Shown here piece by piece: positions 24,651 through 32,024 of a stretch of DNA of 64,000 nt; the first letter of the stretch is position 1, and each line of letters begins with the position of its first letter. The notes beneath the pieces were generated by a model. That model made no database searches and was not told the DNA's origin. It worked only from the letters and a program-made list of their open reading frames with translations. The position numbers and the translations under genes were made by a program. The stretch spans positions 1 to 64,000 of the forward strand of contig NZ_JAPNLM010000022.1 in assembly GCF_026627255.1 (NCBI RefSeq), read 5' to 3'. Source of the DNA: Streptomyces antarcticus. GTDB taxonomy: Bacteria; Actinomycetota; Actinomycetes; Streptomycetales; Streptomycetaceae.

Positions 24651-25145
24651 CTAAGCCTCCCCGGCGTCCAGTTCCCCGGCCCGGACCTGGGCCAGGTGGG
24701 CGCGGGCCTCGCCGGCTGCCCGCCCGAACCAGTCGGCGATCACCGCGATCTCGTCGGGCGTGTAGTCGGCGAACAGGGCTCCGAGCCGGTCGTAGAAGGG
24801 CTGGTACACCGCGAAGACCCGGACCGCGGCCTGCGGGTCGGCCACCACCCGGACCCGGCGCCGGTCGGCCGGGTCGGGCTGCCGGTGCGCGTATCCGGCC
24901 CGCTCCAGGCGGTTGAGGACCCCCGTCACGGCTCCCGTGGTGAGGTTCACCAGCTCGGCCAGGTCCCCGGCGGCGAGCGGGGTGTCCCCGGCGCCCAGGA
25001 CGTGGCCCAGGCAGGTCAGGTCCGTGACGTTCAGCCCGAGGAGCTGCGCCATCTCCTGCTGGCCGACGATCCCCAGGGCGACGTAGTGGTCCATGCGCGA
25101 AAGCGCCTCCCCGGCGGTGGCCGGCGGGCGGGACTTGCCCTGCAC
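24651..25145 (-). CDS. MarR-family transcriptional regulator
   Basis: This 164-residue winged-helix protein shows a dimerisation helix at the N-terminus and the DNA-binding unit LLGLNVTDLTCLGHVL ... LAELVNLTTGAVTGVLNRLERAGYAHRQPDPADRRRVRVV. The DxRxxR wing typical of MarR is visible as DPADRRRVR. It is divergent from the small membrane protein gene at 25251, and the 105-bp gap holds two inverted repeats suited to a MarR dimer. It likely represses both itself and that neighbour; the ligand is unknown. Confidence 0.9.
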   Translation of the reverse strand: MQGKSRPPATAGEALSRMDHYVALGIVGQQEMAQLLGLNVTDLTCLGHVLGAGDTPLAAGDLAELVNLTTGAVTGVLNRLERAGYAHRQPDPADRRRVRVVADPQAAVRVFAVYQPFYDRLGALFADYTPDEIAVIADWFGRAAGEARAHLAQVRAGELDAGEA

Positions 25146-25163
25146 CCGAATACTCCTTAGTGT

Positions 25164-25206
25164 CTAAGTTGCTTAGCTCGTGAGATGCTTATTTCGTGAA
25201 GTAAGC
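25164..25206. promoter_or_regulatory. two inverted repeats in the MarR divergent region
   Basis: CTAAGTTGCTTAG (25164-25176) has perfect 5-bp arms; GCTTATTTCGTGAAGTAAGC (25187-25206) matches at 8 of 9 positions per arm. Both are AT-rich islands at the expected promoter location and are good MarR operator candidates. Confidence 0.6.
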
Positions 25207-25250
25207 GTCCCGTTCCGAGCCTAGTGCCGCCCATACGACCAGGGAGAATC

Positions 25251-25631
25251 ATGAGCGCGCACGGCGACGTCGACCTCGGCCACACCGCGGCCGGATGGAC
25301 CGGCACCACACTGGCCCTGCTGGGCTTCACCGGATCGGGGCTCGCGGTGTGCGCGGCCTGGGTCCCCGGCGTCTGGATCGGCCTCGCGGTCGTCGCCGCG
25401 GCGGGGGTCGCCACGTGGCTGCTGCACCTCGCCGGATGGGGGAAAACGAGCGGCCCCCGCCCCGCCTCCCGTCGCGACTGGCGGGTACGGGACACCGCCG
25501 CGCACGCGGGGCACGCCGACTGCCTGGGCTGCCGGCTCGCCGGGCCGCGCCGGGCCCGCCCGGGAGGCCTCGCGGTCGGGCCCGGGGCACCGGCGGTGGA
25601 GGCCCGGCCCCGCGCCGCCGTGTCGTCGTAG
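25251..25631 (+). CDS. small membrane protein of HGxxPAAW-like type
   Basis: The 126-residue product has a GHTAAGWTG segment close to the HGxxPAAW signature. Two hydrophobic helices follow (TTLALLGFTGSGLAVCAAWV and WIGLAVVAAAGVATWLLHLA), then a cytoplasmic tail with a CLGC motif. GGGAGA lies 6 nt before the ATG. Homologous short proteins occur widely in actinobacteria without a known role. Its expression is probably controlled by the divergent MarR regulator. Confidence 0.7.
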   Translation: MSAHGDVDLGHTAAGWTGTTLALLGFTGSGLAVCAAWVPGVWIGLAVVAAAGVATWLLHLAGWGKTSGPRPASRRDWRVRDTAAHAGHADCLGCRLAGPRRARPGGLAVGPGAPAVEARPRAAVSS

Positions 25632-25810
25632 CCCGCCGGGAGGTGCCACGCCGCGCGCGTCCCCCGATGCGCGGACGGGGCGGCCGGAAGTTCGAATCCG
25701 CGCCGCACCCCGGTTGGCCGCGTTGGGCGTGTGGTGCGCGGGGCCGTCAGGCAGGATCGAAGACGGCCGCGTGTGCGGCCCGCAGTGGAACGTCGTGAAG
25801 GATCAGCAAG

Positions 25811-26017
25811 ATGGCAACAGGCATCGTGAAGTGGTTCAACTCCGAGAAGGGGTTCGGCTTCATCCAGCAGGACGACGGCGGCCCGGACGTGTTCGTGCAC
25901 TTCTCGGCCATCGAGTCCACCGGCTTCAAGTCGCTGGAGGAGAACGCGAAGGTCGAGTACGACGTCACCCAGGGCCCCAAGGGTCCCCAGGCTGAGCGGG
26001 TGGTCCCCTTCTCGTAG
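25811..26017 (+). CDS. cold-shock domain protein
   Basis: This 68-residue OB-fold protein matches CspA throughout: MATGIVKWFNSEKGFGFI (RNP1 KGFGFI), DVFVHFSAI (RNP2) and the end QAERVVPF. It binds single-stranded RNA and DNA as a chaperone. AAGGA lies 9 nt upstream. The 25632-25810 spacer may hold a structured 5' leader as in other csp genes, but I see no defined element. A strong hairpin terminator follows. Confidence 0.97.
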   Translation: MATGIVKWFNSEKGFGFIQQDDGGPDVFVHFSAIESTGFKSLEENAKVEYDVTQGPKGPQAERVVPFS

Positions 26018-26043
26018 TGCCGCTTCACGGGCCCGGCCCGTGA

Positions 26044-26078
26044 GCTGAGCCCCGCCGGTCCGTCCGGCGGGGCTCAGC
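26044..26078. terminator. perfect 15-bp hairpin between csp and TetR genes
   Basis: Arms GCTGAGCCCCGCCGG (26044-26058) and its exact complement (26064-26078) with a 5-nt loop. It serves the convergent cold-shock and TetR genes. Confidence 0.9.
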
Positions 26079-26084
26079 CGCGTT

Positions 26085-26657
26085 TCAGGCGCGGTGCAGC
26101 GCCAGCAGCAGCGTCCACAGGCGGTCCGCCAGGCCGGCCGGATCCGCCGGGATTCCGCCGTGGAGCCAGTCCGCGAGGACCCCCGTGAAGGTGGCGGCCA
26201 CCGCCGAGGCGACGAGTTCCGGATCGGGGGCGCCGACCGCCGCGCGCTCGGCGCGGGCGCGCTCGCGCAGCTCCCGGTGGAGCCGGTCGCCGAGGGGGCC
26301 GCCACCGCCCGGCAGCAGCAGGGTGCGGTACAGGGCCGCCCGCCCGGCCGCCCCGGCCAGGAACGCGGCCAGCGCGGCGGGCGGCCGCGCGGGGGCGCGC
26401 GCCGAGGGGCCGGTCTGCCAGGCGTGCAGGGCGTCGACCCCGGCGTGGACCACGTCGGCGCACGCGTCGACGGCGAGCGCGGTCAGGTCCTCGTAGTGCA
26501 GGTAGAAGGTGGCGCGGCCGACGTCCGCCCGGCGCACCACCGCGGAGACGCTCACCTCGGCGAGCGGCCGCCCCGCGCACTCGGCGAGGAGGCTCTCGCG
26601 CAGCCTGGCCTTCGTACGGGCCGTACGGGGGTCCTCGGGGCGTACGGGGGAGGTCAC
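26085..26657 (-). CDS. TetR-family transcriptional regulator
   Basis: The 190-residue product starts at GTG 26657, overlapping the DUF1304 stop by 4 nt (GTGA). The N-terminal helix-turn-helix is clear: TKARLRESLLAECAGRPLAEVSVSAVVRRADVGRATFYLHYEDLTAL. A helical ligand domain follows. Translational coupling to the DUF1304 gene suggests it senses the same signal or regulates that small operon. Confidence 0.9.
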   Translation of the reverse strand: MTSPVRPEDPRTARTKARLRESLLAECAGRPLAEVSVSAVVRRADVGRATFYLHYEDLTALAVDACADVVHAGVDALHAWQTGPSARAPARPPAALAAFLAGAAGRAALYRTLLLPGGGGPLGDRLHRELRERARAERAAVGAPDPELVASAVAATFTGVLADWLHGGIPADPAGLADRLWTLLLALHRA

Positions 26658-27007
26658 GCGGCCAGCAGCGCGGCGCCGAGGGCGAGCGCGCCCGGCAGGG
26701 CCTGGGCGAACAGGATGCGCTTGTTGGCGGTGGCCGCCCCGTAGACCCCGGCGATGATCACGCAGACGAGGAAGAAGACCTGCGTGGCGAGCGAGTCGAT
26801 GACCAGCGCCCAGACCAGGCCGGCGGCCAGGAACCCGTTGTACAGACCCTGGTTGGCCGCGAGGGGGGCGGTGAGGCGGGCGGTGTCCGCGTCGAAGCCG
26901 GACAGTGCGCGGCCCGGCGGCCGCTGCCACAGGAACATCTCCAGGATCAGGAAGTACGCGTGCAGCGCGGCGACGAGGCCGATGAGGACATGAGCGACCG
27001 CGTGCAT
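26654..27007 (-). CDS. DUF1304 small membrane protein
   Basis: This 117-residue protein has four hydrophobic segments and the DUF1304 signature LAANQGLYNGFLAAGLVWALV. ATG at 27007 is selected because GGAGG lies 5 nt upstream. The role of the family is unknown. It is the first gene of a coupled pair with a TetR regulator, so it may be a small-molecule permeability or stress protein. Confidence 0.88.
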   Translation of the reverse strand: MHAVAHVLIGLVAALHAYFLILEMFLWQRPPGRALSGFDADTARLTAPLAANQGLYNGFLAAGLVWALVIDSLATQVFFLVCVIIAGVYGAATANKRILFAQALPGALALGAALLAA

Positions 27008-27180
27008 GGCCGCCTCCACTTCTCGGAAGGGTCGGGCAGGGGGCGGTGGCCCCTCATTTCCTGGACAACTGTACAGGAAGTCCTTCCGGTGGTTGCGGGT
27101 GTGCAGGCAGGGTCGGGCCCGGCGGCGTGCTCCGGCGGGCCCGGCCCCTCCGGCCTGCGGCTCCTCCGGCCCGCGGCTCC

Positions 27181-27399
27181 TCAGGCCTCCCGTACCGAGA
27201 TGGCCGAGACCGGGCAGGCCCGGGCGGCCTCGCGGACCAGTGCGCCGCCGGCGCCGTCCTCACGGCCCGGGAGCAGCTCGCTGATGCCGTCGTCGTCCTG
27301 GGTGAACACCCCGGGCGCGGTCAGCGCGCACTGGCCGGCGCCGATGCAGGCCCCGGTGTCGATGTCGATCGCCAGGCGGCCCGCCGGCCCGCCCCCCAT
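27181..27399 (-). CDS. P450-associated ferredoxin
   Basis: This 72-residue ferredoxin has the Cys-Ile-Gly-Ala-Gly-Gln-Cys start of the cluster motif (Cys18...Cys24) and ends with ACPVSAI. That leaves three ligating cysteines in the pattern of the 3Fe-4S or mixed ferredoxins that serve actinobacterial P450s. It lies 8 nt after the P450 stop with GAGGGG before the start, so electrons presumably pass from a reductase elsewhere to the upstream P450. Confidence 0.92.
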   Translation of the reverse strand: MGGGPAGRLAIDIDTGACIGAGQCALTAPGVFTQDDDGISELLPGREDGAGGALVREAARACPVSAISVREA

Positions 27400-27407
27400 C
27401 ACGCCCC

Positions 27408-28595
27408 TCACCACGCCACGGGGAGTTCGACCATCCCCTGGATCGTGTCGCCGGGCTTGAAGGGGATGCGGGCCGGATCGGCCGCCAGCCTCAGGCCGGG
27501 GAGCCGTTCGAAGAGCGCGGACAGGGCGATCTCCATCTCCGCGCGCGCCAGGTTCTGGCCCAGGCACTGGTGGATGCCGAAGCCGAAGGCCAGGTGGTGC
27601 CGGCTGGGCCGGTGCCAGTCCAATCGGTCGGGTTCCTCGAACACCTGCCCGTCGCGGTTGATGACGGACGTGGAGAAGACCACCCCGTCGTCCGCGCGGA
27701 CCGTCACCCCGCCGACCTCGATGTCCTCGGTGGCCACCCGCAGCATCCCGTCCGCGATCGACAGGAACCGCATCAGCTCCTCCACGGCCGTCGGCATCAG
27801 CTCGGGCTCGGCCCGCAGTTCGGCCAGCTGCTCCGGGTGCCGCAACAGGGTGAAGGTGCCGAGGGAGATCATGTTGGCGGTGGTCTCGTGCCCGGCGACC
27901 AGCAGGATCACCGCGAGCGAGACCAGCTCCTCGACGTCGATCTCGCCGGTCTCCAGGCGCCGGGCGATCAGCTCGTCGAGCAGTCCCTCGCCGGGCTCCC
28001 GGCGTTTGCGCTCGACGAGGTCGCCGAGGTAGGCGTCGAGCAGCCGCCGGGCGTCCTCCACGTCGGCGGCCTCCGGCCCGCGCAGCAGCCGCCGCGACTG
28101 CCCCTCGAAGAACTCGTGGTCCCCGTAAGGGACTCCGAGCAGGGCGCAGATCACCATCGAGGGGACCGGCAGGGCGAAGGCGCTCACGAGCTCCGCCCGC
28201 GGCCCCGCGGCCACCATCTCGTCGATCAGCCGGTCCACGGTCTCGCGGATCCGCGGGCGCAGGTCGGCGGTCCGCTTCAGCGTGAAGCTGGGGATCAGCA
28301 TCCGGCGCTGGGTGTTGTGCTCGGGGTCGTCGACCCCGAGCAGCGCGGTGCGCCGGACCCTCAGTCCCGCGAACCGCTTCGTGGGGGTGGGGAACGCGGC
28401 GTTCTCGCGGTCGGTGGACAGCCGCCCGTCGGAGAGCAGGGCGCGCGCCTCGGCGTGCCCGGTGACGACCCACACGGAGCGTCCGTCGAAGAGGGTGACC
28501 CGGGAGAGCGGGCGGCCCTGCCGCAGCGGCTCGTACGCGGCCGGCGGGTGGTAGGGGCAGGTTCGGTCCTGGGGGAACGCGACGGTCTCGGACAT
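27408..28595 (-). CDS. cytochrome P450 (CYP105-like)
   Basis: The 395-residue soluble P450 shows the I-helix oxygen-activation motif AGHETT (234-239), ExxR as Glu273...Arg276 and the heme loop FGFGIHQCLG (337-346) with ligand Cys344. Length and the MVICALLGVPY and FxPSRHHLAFGFG segments fit the CYP105 clan of actinobacterial xenobiotic or antibiotic hydroxylases. It is paired with a ferredoxin directly downstream. No biosynthetic gene cluster surrounds it, so it may be a stand-alone detoxification enzyme. Confidence 0.95.
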   Translation of the reverse strand: MSETVAFPQDRTCPYHPPAAYEPLRQGRPLSRVTLFDGRSVWVVTGHAEARALLSDGRLSTDRENAAFPTPTKRFAGLRVRRTALLGVDDPEHNTQRRMLIPSFTLKRTADLRPRIRETVDRLIDEMVAAGPRAELVSAFALPVPSMVICALLGVPYGDHEFFEGQSRRLLRGPEAADVEDARRLLDAYLGDLVERKRREPGEGLLDELIARRLETGEIDVEELVSLAVILLVAGHETTANMISLGTFTLLRHPEQLAELRAEPELMPTAVEELMRFLSIADGMLRVATEDIEVGGVTVRADDGVVFSTSVINRDGQVFEEPDRLDWHRPSRHHLAFGFGIHQCLGQNLARAEMEIALSALFERLPGLRLAADPARIPFKPGDTIQGMVELPVAW

Positions 28596-28813
28596 GAAGC
28601 ACCTCGCTGCGATGGTTCCGTCTTGCCGGACTCCATTACATGCCTGAGGCACCTATCCCACCTATGCCACTTTCGGCCAGATCACCCAAGTTCGCCCACA
28701 GGGCCCAGTCGATGCGGTGCGGATCCGGGAGGAGGGCGCCCTGTGAGTGGGCGGTGGGCGGTGGGCTTGGGGCAGTGGGGCAGTGGGCCGGATGGGCGGT
28801 GGCGGCGGGCGTC

Positions 28814-29152
28814 CTACAGGTGGGCGTCCAGGAACTCCCGGAACTCCTCGCGCGTCATCGGTCCGGCCTGGCTCGCGACCGCCGCGCCGTCCTTGAGGAG
28901 TACGGCGGTCGGGGCGCCGGTCACCCCGTAGCGCCTGGTCGGGCCGGGGCAGCGGGTGATGTCGGTGCGTACGGCCGTGAACCGCGTCCCGTACTCCTGC
29001 GACAGCTCGGCCACGACCGCGTCCATCGCCCGGCAGGCCTCGACGGCCTTGGGCCAGGTCCCGCAGAAGTAGGCGAGGACCGGCCCGGGCGTCATGGAGA
29101 GGATGAAGTCGAACTCCTGGTCCTCCAGTGGCTGGTGTACCCGACGTGCCAT
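28814..29152 (-). CDS. thioredoxin-fold protein lacking the CxxC active site
   Basis: This 112-residue protein follows the thioredoxin fold (DFILSMTPGPVLAYF, TAVRTDITRCP, YGVTGAPTAVLLKDG with the cis-Pro, and EEFREFLDAHL). Where thioredoxin has WCGPC it reads FCGTWPKAVEAC, so two cysteines are separated by nine residues. It therefore cannot work as an ordinary thioredoxin; a structural, chaperone or unusual redox role is possible. GGAG lies 8 nt before the ATG. The 28596-28813 gap upstream of the P450 holds GGGCGGT repeats only. Confidence 0.8.
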   Translation of the reverse strand: MARRVHQPLEDQEFDFILSMTPGPVLAYFCGTWPKAVEACRAMDAVVAELSQEYGTRFTAVRTDITRCPGPTRRYGVTGAPTAVLLKDGAAVASQAGPMTREEFREFLDAHL

Positions 29153-29271
29153 ACGTGCCGCTCCTCGCTCGTGCGTCCCGCCGGGGGTCGGCGGGGCGCC
29201 CCTCATCATCGCCGGTCGGCGCGGCGGCCCACGGCGGGCCCGTTGTCAGTGGCGCCTGTGAAGCTGGACCC

Positions 29272-29541
29272 ATGGACGACAGGATGCTCCGGCGCCGGGT
29301 CTACGGCGCCGACCACGACGACCCCGACCCCGGCCCGCGCCCCGGCCACGTCTACGGCGAACTCGTGGGAGGCCCCCTCGACGGGCTCCTTCTCGACGTC
29401 ACCGGCTGGAGCGCGCCGCGGCTCGCCGAAGAGGCCCGCCTCCCCACGGAGATAGGGCGCTACGGCGCCGGAGGCCGCGCCCACTACCGGCGCCGCTCCG
29501 CCGATCCGGGCCGCTGGGACTGGACGGGCGACAGCCGCTGA
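29272..29541 (+). CDS. hypothetical small protein
   Basis: An 89-residue charged protein, ending GRWDWTGDSR, with a conserved-looking core VYGELVGGPLDGLLLDVTGW that resembles short actinobacterial proteins of unknown function. Divergent from the thioredoxin-like gene with 119 bp between. No domain recognised. Confidence 0.55.
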   Translation: MDDRMLRRRVYGADHDDPDPGPRPGHVYGELVGGPLDGLLLDVTGWSAPRLAEEARLPTEIGRYGAGGRAHYRRRSADPGRWDWTGDSR

Positions 29542-29683
29542 CCGCTGACCGGTATCCGGCGTAGGCGTCGTTGTCCGCGTCGGCGCCGGCCGCGGCCTCG
29601 GTCGGCCGGGTGAGCCCCCGGTCCGCCGACGTGTGACCGGGGGCTCGTACCGCTCTTCCGGCGCGGCACCGCGACCGGATGCG

Positions 29684-30058
29684 TCAGCGGCCCGCCGCGT
29701 TGCGGCTCACGCTGCGGGCCCACAGCACCAGCGGCACCTGGAGCGGCAGCCGGGCGAGCGTCGCGGCCCGGGCGGCGGGGGAGCCGTGCCGGGCGTCGGC
29801 GGCCATCTTCACGTTCGCCGGGAGCACCCCGACGAAGAACACCGCCGCGGCCAGCGCCGCTGTACGCCGGGTCCGCGGATGGGCGACGCCCGCGGCGAGG
29901 GCGAGCTCGGCCACCCCGCTCGCGTACGTCCACTGCCGCGGCCGGCCCGGCAGCGAGCGGGGGACCATCGCGTCGAAGGGGCCGGGCAGGGCCGCGTGGG
30001 CGACCGCGGACCCGGCCAGCAGTCCGGCGAGGAGCAGGTGGGAGGAGGGGCGCGGCAT
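29684..30058 (-). CDS. DoxX-like membrane protein
   Basis: The 124-residue product has four hydrophobic helices and the DoxX/MauE-type segments AHAALPGPFDAMVPRSLPGRPRQWTYASGVAELALAAGV and ANVKMAAD. GAGAGGAA lies 4 nt before the ATG. Function of these small quinone-associated or detoxification membrane proteins is not defined. It is divergent from the DGPF/ECF42 pair. Confidence 0.8.
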   Translation of the reverse strand: MPRPSSHLLLAGLLAGSAVAHAALPGPFDAMVPRSLPGRPRQWTYASGVAELALAAGVAHPRTRRTAALAAAVFFVGVLPANVKMAADARHGSPAARAATLARLPLQVPLVLWARSVSRNAAGR

Positions 30059-30181
30059 CGGGTTCCTCTCGGGAGCGGCCTGGGCCCGCCGATCCTACTC
30101 GCGGGTAGTACCCGGCGGGAGGGTCCGGTCGGACGGTCCGGTGGCCGCTCCCGAAGTTTCCTCGAAGAATCTTCCGGGAGC

Positions 30182-30208
30182 TGTCGATCCGGGCGCCTCC
30201 CGTTCGAC
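30182..30208 (+). promoter_or_regulatory. ECF42-type promoter for the DGPF gene
   Basis: TGTCGA (30182-30187) and CGAC (30205-30208) are separated by 17 nt, and the start codon lies about 50 nt downstream. This matches the motif I recall for the Streptomyces venezuelae ECF42 sigma factor (TGTCGA at -35, CGA/TC at -10). The likely cognate sigma gene is next downstream. Confidence 0.75.
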
Positions 30209-30259
30209 GCAGAGGTGAGAGGCGGGGAACGGCCCCGCCCTCCCGACCGAGGAGTCACC

Positions 30260-30616
30260 ATGCCGCGCTTCCTGACGATGATCCGCATCGACGAGCAGAA
30301 CCAGCCCACCGAGGGCTTCCCCGCCGACTTCGAGCAGCGCATGGGCGCCCTCCTCGAGGAGATCACCAAGGCCGGGGTCATGCTCGACACCGCCGGGCTG
30401 CTCCCCACCTCCGAGGCCACCCGCCTCAGCTGGTCCGGCGGGAAGATCAGCTACACCGACGGTCCCTTCACCGAGACCAAGGAGGTCGTCGGCGGCTACT
30501 CCCTGAGCCAGTGCAAGGACAAGGCCGAGGCCGTCGAGTGGACCAAGCGGTTCCTGGAGATCCACCCGGCCCACTGGAACCTCAGCGCCGAGGTGCGCGA
30601 GATCCAGGAGATGTGA
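30260..30616 (+). CDS. DGPF (YCII-superfamily) protein
   Basis: This 118-residue alpha/beta protein carries the defining DGPF motif in SYTDGPFTETKEVVGGY. It opens MPRFLTMIRIDEQ and closes on the WTKRFLEIHP helix. GAGGAG lies 5 nt before the ATG. DGPF proteins are encoded next to ECF42 sigma factors in many bacteria and are among their targets; their biochemical role is unresolved. The last seven codons and stop are duplicated in tandem downstream. Confidence 0.93.
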   Translation: MPRFLTMIRIDEQNQPTEGFPADFEQRMGALLEEITKAGVMLDTAGLLPTSEATRLSWSGGKISYTDGPFTETKEVVGGYSLSQCKDKAEAVEWTKRFLEIHPAHWNLSAEVREIQEM

Positions 30617-30643
30617 CCCGGCATCCAGGAGATGTGACCCGGC
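30602..30643. repeat. perfect 21-bp tandem duplication spanning a stop codon
   Basis: ATCCAGGAGATGTGACCCGG plus one base is present identically at 30602-30622 and 30623-30643. The first copy contains the TGA of the DGPF gene; the second is untranslated. It looks recent. Confidence 0.92.
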
Positions 30644-30691
30644 GGCGTCCCGCGCCGCGTTTGCCCTGCCGCGTCACGGCTGCTCTGATGG

Positions 30692-31927
30692 GTGGCCGTG
30701 ACGGCAGTGAGTACGGCCCAGGCGGTCGAAACGGTGTTCAGGATCGAGTCCGCGCGGATCATCGCCGCCGTCGCCCGGATCGTGCGGGACGTCGGGATCG
30801 CCGAGGAACTCGCCCAGGACGCCGTCCTCGCCGCCCTGGAGCAGTGGCCCGCCACGGGTGTCCCGGACCGGCCGGGCGCCTGGCTCACGGCCACCGCCAA
30901 GCACCGCGCGATCGACCTCGTCCGCCGCAAGGAGACCTACGCGCGCAAACTCGCGGAGGTCGGCCGGACCCTGGAGGACGTACCGCCGCCCGCCGAGCCG
31001 GCCGACCCGGACGACATCGACGACGACCTGCTGCGGCTGGTCTTCACCTCCTGCCATCCGGTCCTGGCGACCGAGGCCCGGATCGCCCTCACCCTGCGCC
31101 TGATGGGCGGACTCACCACCCAGGAGATCGCCCGCGCCTTCCTCACCTCGGAGGCCACCGTCGCCCAGCGCATCGTCCGGGCCAAGCGGGCACTGGCCAA
31201 GGCCGGCGTGCCCTTCGAAGTGCCGTACGGGACCGACCGCGACGAGCGGCTCGCCTCGGTGCTGGAGGTCATCTACCTGGTCTTCAACGAGGGGTACTCG
31301 GCGACCGCGGGCGACGACCTCGTCCGCCCGGCCCTGTGCGAGGACGCCCTGCGCCTCGCCCGCGTCCTGGCCGCCCTGATCCCCGCCGAACCCGAGGTGC
31401 ACGGGCTCGCCGCCCTGCTGGAGTTCCAGGCCTCCCGGATCGCCGCCCGCACCGGCCCCGGCGGCGAGCCGGTGCTGCTCGCCGACCAGAACCGGTCCAA
31501 GTGGAACCGGATGCTCATCCACCGGGGCATCGCGGCGATGCGGCACGCGGGAACCGGCCCGTACTCCGTCCAGGCCGCCATCGCCGGCTGTCACGCGGCG
31601 GCCGTCCGCTACGAGGACACCGACTGGACGGCGATTGCGACCTTGTACGGCAGGCTCGTCCTCCTCGTCCCCTCACCGGTGGTGGAGCTCAACCGGGCGG
31701 TGGCCGTCTCGATGGCCCAGGGGCCCGAGGCGGCGCTGCCGCTGGTCGACGCCCTGGCGGCGGAACCCGCCCTGCGCGCCTACCACCTGTTGCCGAGCGT
31801 ACGGGGCGACCTGCTGGAGCGGCTCGGCCGCCCGGCGGAGGCCCGTGCGGAGTTCGAGCGGGCCGCCGCCCTCACGCACAACGGGCAGGAGCGCGCCCTG
31901 CTCCTCCAGCGCGCCGCCCGCCTCTGA
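30692..31927 (+). CDS. ECF42-group RNA polymerase sigma factor with C-terminal extension
   Basis: The 411-residue protein has sigma-2 (ESARIIAAVARIVRDVGIAEELAQDAVLAALEQWP...PGAWLTATAKHRAIDLVRR) and sigma-4 (LTLRLMGGLTTQEIARAFLTSEATVAQRIVRAKRAL). The roughly 200-residue TPR-like C-terminus of ECF42 members carries YLVFNEGYSATAGDDLVRPALCEDALRLARVL and SPVVELNRAVAVSMAQGPEAALPLVDAL. No anti-sigma gene is adjacent. ECF42 factors are instead thought to be controlled through the extension. The gene follows a DGPF gene with an ECF42-type promoter, giving a self-contained regulatory unit. GTG at 30692 is used; a GTG 6 nt later is possible. Confidence 0.93.
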   Translation: MAVTAVSTAQAVETVFRIESARIIAAVARIVRDVGIAEELAQDAVLAALEQWPATGVPDRPGAWLTATAKHRAIDLVRRKETYARKLAEVGRTLEDVPPPAEPADPDDIDDDLLRLVFTSCHPVLATEARIALTLRLMGGLTTQEIARAFLTSEATVAQRIVRAKRALAKAGVPFEVPYGTDRDERLASVLEVIYLVFNEGYSATAGDDLVRPALCEDALRLARVLAALIPAEPEVHGLAALLEFQASRIAARTGPGGEPVLLADQNRSKWNRMLIHRGIAAMRHAGTGPYSVQAAIAGCHAAAVRYEDTDWTAIATLYGRLVLLVPSPVVELNRAVAVSMAQGPEAALPLVDALAAEPALRAYHLLPSVRGDLLERLGRPAEARAEFERAAALTHNGQERALLLQRAARL

Positions 31928-32024
31928 ACGGGCGGAAGCCCGGTCCGGGGGCGGGCACCCCCCTCACACGGTCCCGCGTACGGATCCGCGCGCGGCCCGG
32001 GGACCCGCACCTGCCGGCCCCGGC

